Shown here piece after piece: positions 61,719 to 64,000 of a stretch of 64,000 bases of DNA (the first letter of the stretch is position 1; the number at the start of each line of letters is the position of its first letter). A program made the translations under genes and the position numbers. Below the pieces are notes generated by a model. The model ran no database searches. It was not told where the DNA came from and was given only the letters and a program-made list of their open reading frames with translations. The stretch is from assembly GCA_002354805.1 (NCBI GenBank), contig DEMH01000005.1:50615-114614 (forward strand). The letters are read 5' to 3'. Source of the stretch: Gammaproteobacteria bacterium UBA2675 (GTDB taxonomy: Bacteria; Pseudomonadota; Gammaproteobacteria; Pseudomonadales; Pseudohongiellaceae).

Positions 61719-62948
61719 ATGAAACCAACCTCACTGGACAAAAGTAAAATCCGCTTCCTGCTGCTGGAAGGGGTCCACCAAAGTGCTGTCAAAACCCTGC
61801 ACGAGGCCGGCTACACCAACATTGAGTATCTGAAAACCTCATTGTCGGAAGATGATCTGGTCGAGAAAGTAAAAGACGTGCACTTTATTGGTATTCGCTC
61901 GCGCACCCAGCTCACCGCCCGTGTGTTCGAAGCGGCGTCCAAACTCCAGGCGGTTGGCTGCTTCTGCATCGGTACCAATCAGGTTGACCTGACAGCTGCA
62001 TTGATCAAGGGCGTGCCAGTATTCAATGCACCTTATTCCAATACCCGAAGTGTTGCCGAACTCGTCATTGGCCAAACCATTCTTCTGCTGCGTGGTATCC
62101 CTGAAAAGAACGCATTGGCCCACCGTGGCGACTGGCAGAAAGTGGCGACCGGCTCTTATGAAACGCGCGGCAAAAAACTTGGCCTGATTGGTTATGGCAA
62201 CATTGGCTCACAACTGAGCGTGCTTGCCGAATCTATGGGCATGAAAGTCTACCTGTATGACATCGTCACCAAGCTCCCGCTGGGCAACGCCGTTCAGGTA
62301 AGCAGCCTCAAAGAGCTGATGGAAACCTGCGACGTCATCAGCCTGCACGTTCCTGAAACCGCACAGACAGCCAACATGATTGGTGCAGAGCAGCTCAGCT
62401 GGATGAAAAAGGGCAGCATCCTGATCAACGCCTCACGTGGCACCGTTGTAGATATCGACGCGCTGCATGACGCTCTGGAATCCGGCCACCTGGCTGGCGC
62501 CGCCATCGATGTATTCCCGGTAGAGCCTCGCTCAAACGACGAAGAGTTTGTATCACCACTGCGCAAGTTCGACAACTGCATCCTGACTCCACATATTGGC
62601 GGCAGCACCATGGAAGCGCAGGAGAACATCGGCCTGGAAGTTTCCGAGAAACTGATTCGCTATAGCGACAACGGTTCAACCCAGACCTCAGTCAACTTCC
62701 CGGAAGTGGCCCTGCCGTCGCATCCGGACATGCACAGACTATTGCACATTCATGAAAACGTGCCAGGTGTTCTTTCTCAGATCAACTCGGTCTTTTCCGC
62801 TGCGGGCATCAACATCCGTTCGCAGTATCTGCAGACCAACGACAAGATTGGTTATGTGGTGATGGATATCGATCGCGAACACAGCGAGATCGCCATGGAC
62901 AAACTTGTAGGCATCACCGGCACGATTCGCTGCCGCGTACTGTGGTAA
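61719..62948 (+). CDS. serA: D-3-phosphoglycerate dehydrogenase
   Basis: 409 residues, the size of the E. coli type. Substrate and NAD domains have GVHQSAVKTLHEAGYTNIEY, GCFCIGTNQVDLTAA, LGLIGYGNIGSQLSVLAESM and the catalytic Arg-Glu-His set (NASRGTVVDIDAL, and TPHIGGSTMEAQENIG). A C-terminal ACT domain (NVPGVLSQINSVFSAAGINI) gives serine feedback. It starts the phosphorylated serine pathway and can reduce 2-oxoglutarate. A strong terminator follows. Confidence 0.96.
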   Translation: MKPTSLDKSKIRFLLLEGVHQSAVKTLHEAGYTNIEYLKTSLSEDDLVEKVKDVHFIGIRSRTQLTARVFEAASKLQAVGCFCIGTNQVDLTAALIKGVPVFNAPYSNTRSVAELVIGQTILLLRGIPEKNALAHRGDWQKVATGSYETRGKKLGLIGYGNIGSQLSVLAESMGMKVYLYDIVTKLPLGNAVQVSSLKELMETCDVISLHVPETAQTANMIGAEQLSWMKKGSILINASRGTVVDIDALHDALESGHLAGAAIDVFPVEPRSNDEEFVSPLRKFDNCILTPHIGGSTMEAQENIGLEVSEKLIRYSDNGSTQTSVNFPEVALPSHPDMHRLLHIHENVPGVLSQINSVFSAAGINIRSQYLQTNDKIGYVVMDIDREHSEIAMDKLVGITGTIRCRVLW

Positions 62949-62970
62949 TCCATCCAGCATAAATCAGAAC

Positions 62971-63005
62971 GGCCAGTCTGGTACTTGCGACCAGACTGGC
63001 CTTTC
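62971..63005 (+). terminator. Rho-independent terminator after serA
   Basis: GGCCAGTCTGGT (62971-62982) and ACCAGACTGGCC (62990-63001) form a perfect 12-bp stem with a 7-base loop, followed by TTTC. It lies 22 bases after the serA stop. Confidence 0.85.
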
Positions 63006-63046
63006 AACCCAGGAAAGTCGACGCTAGCCACACAGGAGCACAGGCG

Positions 63047-63784
63047 TTGAGCATCGAACTGATTGTCGTGTTGGCAGGACTGGCGCTGATCGACAGCACC
63101 AGCATCGGTACCCTGTTAATTCCAATCTGGCTGCTGCTGGACCATCGTCAGATTGATAGCTCACGACTGCTCGTCTATCTGTTTACGATTGCGGGCTTCT
63201 ACCTGATCGTCGGACTGACGCTGGCACTGGGTGCCGACTGGCTGCTCGCCGCAGAACCGTCACAGACCGGCGCAGACGCGCAAAGCCAACCCGGCATTCT
63301 CAATGCCGCCCTCTCTGGTTTGCAGCTGCTGGTAGGCGCCGGGCTGTTCTGGATCAGTTTCCGCTTTGACAGCAGCAAACCCGGTGCTTCAGAACGGGTT
63401 GAGCGCTGGAAACAGCGAACACACCAGGCCTCTACATCCACCCGGGTATTAATGAGTCTGGCATTGCTGGCAGCACTGGCAGAGGTCGCAACAATGCTTC
63501 CCTATCTCGGCGCCATCGCCATGATGACAGCCGCCGACCTGAGCCGTTTCCAGCTTTTGATACTGATGCCCGTCTACTGCCTGATCATGATACTGCCAGC
63601 GATTGTCCTGCTATTACTGCGTCAGGCCCTCCACGATCAGATCCAGAGCACGCTGATCAAGGTCGATCAGTGGATCAGCCGCAACGCCGAAACCGCCCTC
63701 GGCTGGACACTCGGCATAGCCGGCTTCCTCATCGCCCAAGACGCCATAGGCCGCCTCTACACCATCTACACCCAACTGTCATAG
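63047..63784 (+). CDS. GAP-family (SfLAP-like) integral membrane protein
   Basis: 245 residues starting at a TTG (63047) with an AGGAGC site. Six hydrophobic helices with a charged middle loop, as in the GAP/sulfolipid-addressing family (IELIVVLAGLALIDSTSIGT at the start, ATMLPYLGAIAMMTAADLSR in the second half). The function is unknown outside mycobacteria. Confidence 0.8.
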   Translation: MSIELIVVLAGLALIDSTSIGTLLIPIWLLLDHRQIDSSRLLVYLFTIAGFYLIVGLTLALGADWLLAAEPSQTGADAQSQPGILNAALSGLQLLVGAGLFWISFRFDSSKPGASERVERWKQRTHQASTSTRVLMSLALLAALAEVATMLPYLGAIAMMTAADLSRFQLLILMPVYCLIMILPAIVLLLLRQALHDQIQSTLIKVDQWISRNAETALGWTLGIAGFLIAQDAIGRLYTIYTQLS

Positions 63785-63814
63785 CGCGGCGCCGACGCCT
63801 GATACCGCTAAAAA

Positions 63815-64000
63815 GAGGTGTCGGGAGAATTGGCACGACATTCTAAACGAGGTGTCGAGGATAGCGGGGCAAGGAGCGACGAAAACCTGAGGAGGACTGC
63901 CCCGCCCGTTCCGGCACCGGAAGCGTCAGGGCACTATCCGGCGCCAAGTGACACCGTCCAATCGAGGTGCCGGGAACAGGGTGGCAAGGAGCGAGGAAAA
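63815..64000 (+). repeat. Non-coding tract with imperfect direct repeats and hairpins, running off the right edge
   Basis: Three units begin GAGGTGTCG or GAGGTGCCG, at 63815, 63849 and 63964. The second and third match at 30 of 37 positions and share GGCAAGGAGCGA. Between them are an 8-bp stem GCGGGGCA/TGCCCCGC (63864-63871 and 63898-63905) and TTCCGG-CA-CCGGAA (63909-63922). No reading frame is supported. It may be the edge of a larger repeat array. Confidence 0.65.

Noticed and set aside
1..64000. Defence islands, CRISPR arrays, insertion sequences, prophage or tRNA genes
   Set aside because: I found no spaced identical repeats, transposase or integrase motifs, cas genes, or cloverleaf sequences.

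Overview
The window reads as ordinary chromosome of a Gram-negative gammaproteobacterium, most likely a marine relative of the Pseudomonas/Cellvibrio side of the class. Several gene blocks keep the order known from Pseudomonas: folA/thyA-lgt-ptsP-rppH-HAD phosphatase; ubiH-pepP with TIGR02449-zapA-6S RNA-fau; queG-orn-rsgA-motBA-psd; ilvA-rpiA; serA next to a D-2-hydroxyglutarate-type dehydrogenase. The placement below class level is inference. I see no insertion sequence, prophage, CRISPR array, tRNA or rRNA gene.

Layout. 1-9.8 kb: a truncated exported ureohydrolase-like gene, arginine synthesis (argE, argA), folate/thymidylate genes (folA, thyA), lipoprotein maturation (lgt), the nitrogen PTS enzyme I (ptsP), RNA decapping (rppH) and a HAD phosphatase. 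9.8-19.9 kb: gcvR, a Tat-exported sulfite-oxidase-type molybdoenzyme, a histone-H1-like/SlyD fusion, a tiny SutA-like protein, a TraB/GumN protein, the peroxide operon ahpC-ahpF-GGDEF, and an SDR/SMP-30 pair. 20-29.5 kb: an RND efflux pair, a CPA2 antiporter with an ABC exporter, an exported methyltransferase and a 62-residue orphan. 29.5-36.2 kb: ubiquinone hydroxylases, pepP, zapA, 6S RNA, fau and an unlisted 30-residue membrane protein. 36.2-44.4 kb: an SOS mutasome split into imuA-imuB and a distant, oppositely oriented dnaE2, each with its own LexA boxes, with an HD-GYP gene and an EamA transporter between. 44.4-51.3 kb: two exported paralogues of unknown function, a luciferase-like monooxygenase, ovoA (ovothiol synthesis) and a methionine-type aminotransferase. 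51.3-64 kb: queG, orn, rsgA, motBA, psd, ppnP, ilvA, rpiA, a cold-shock protein, a D-2-hydroxyacid dehydrogenase divergent from serA, a GAP-family membrane protein, and a non-coding repeat tract running off the right edge.

Common themes are oxidative and DNA-damage stress (AhpCF, ovothiol, the LexA-controlled mutasome) and redox or sulfur chemistry. The observations most worth following up are the LexA operator nested inside a terminator-like hairpin at dnaE2, the perfect 17-bp inverted repeat at the start of an N-terminally abnormal imuB, the H1-like/SlyD fusion, the exported ureohydrolase that lacks half its metal ligands, the 30-residue membrane protein opposite fau, and the repeat tract at the right end.
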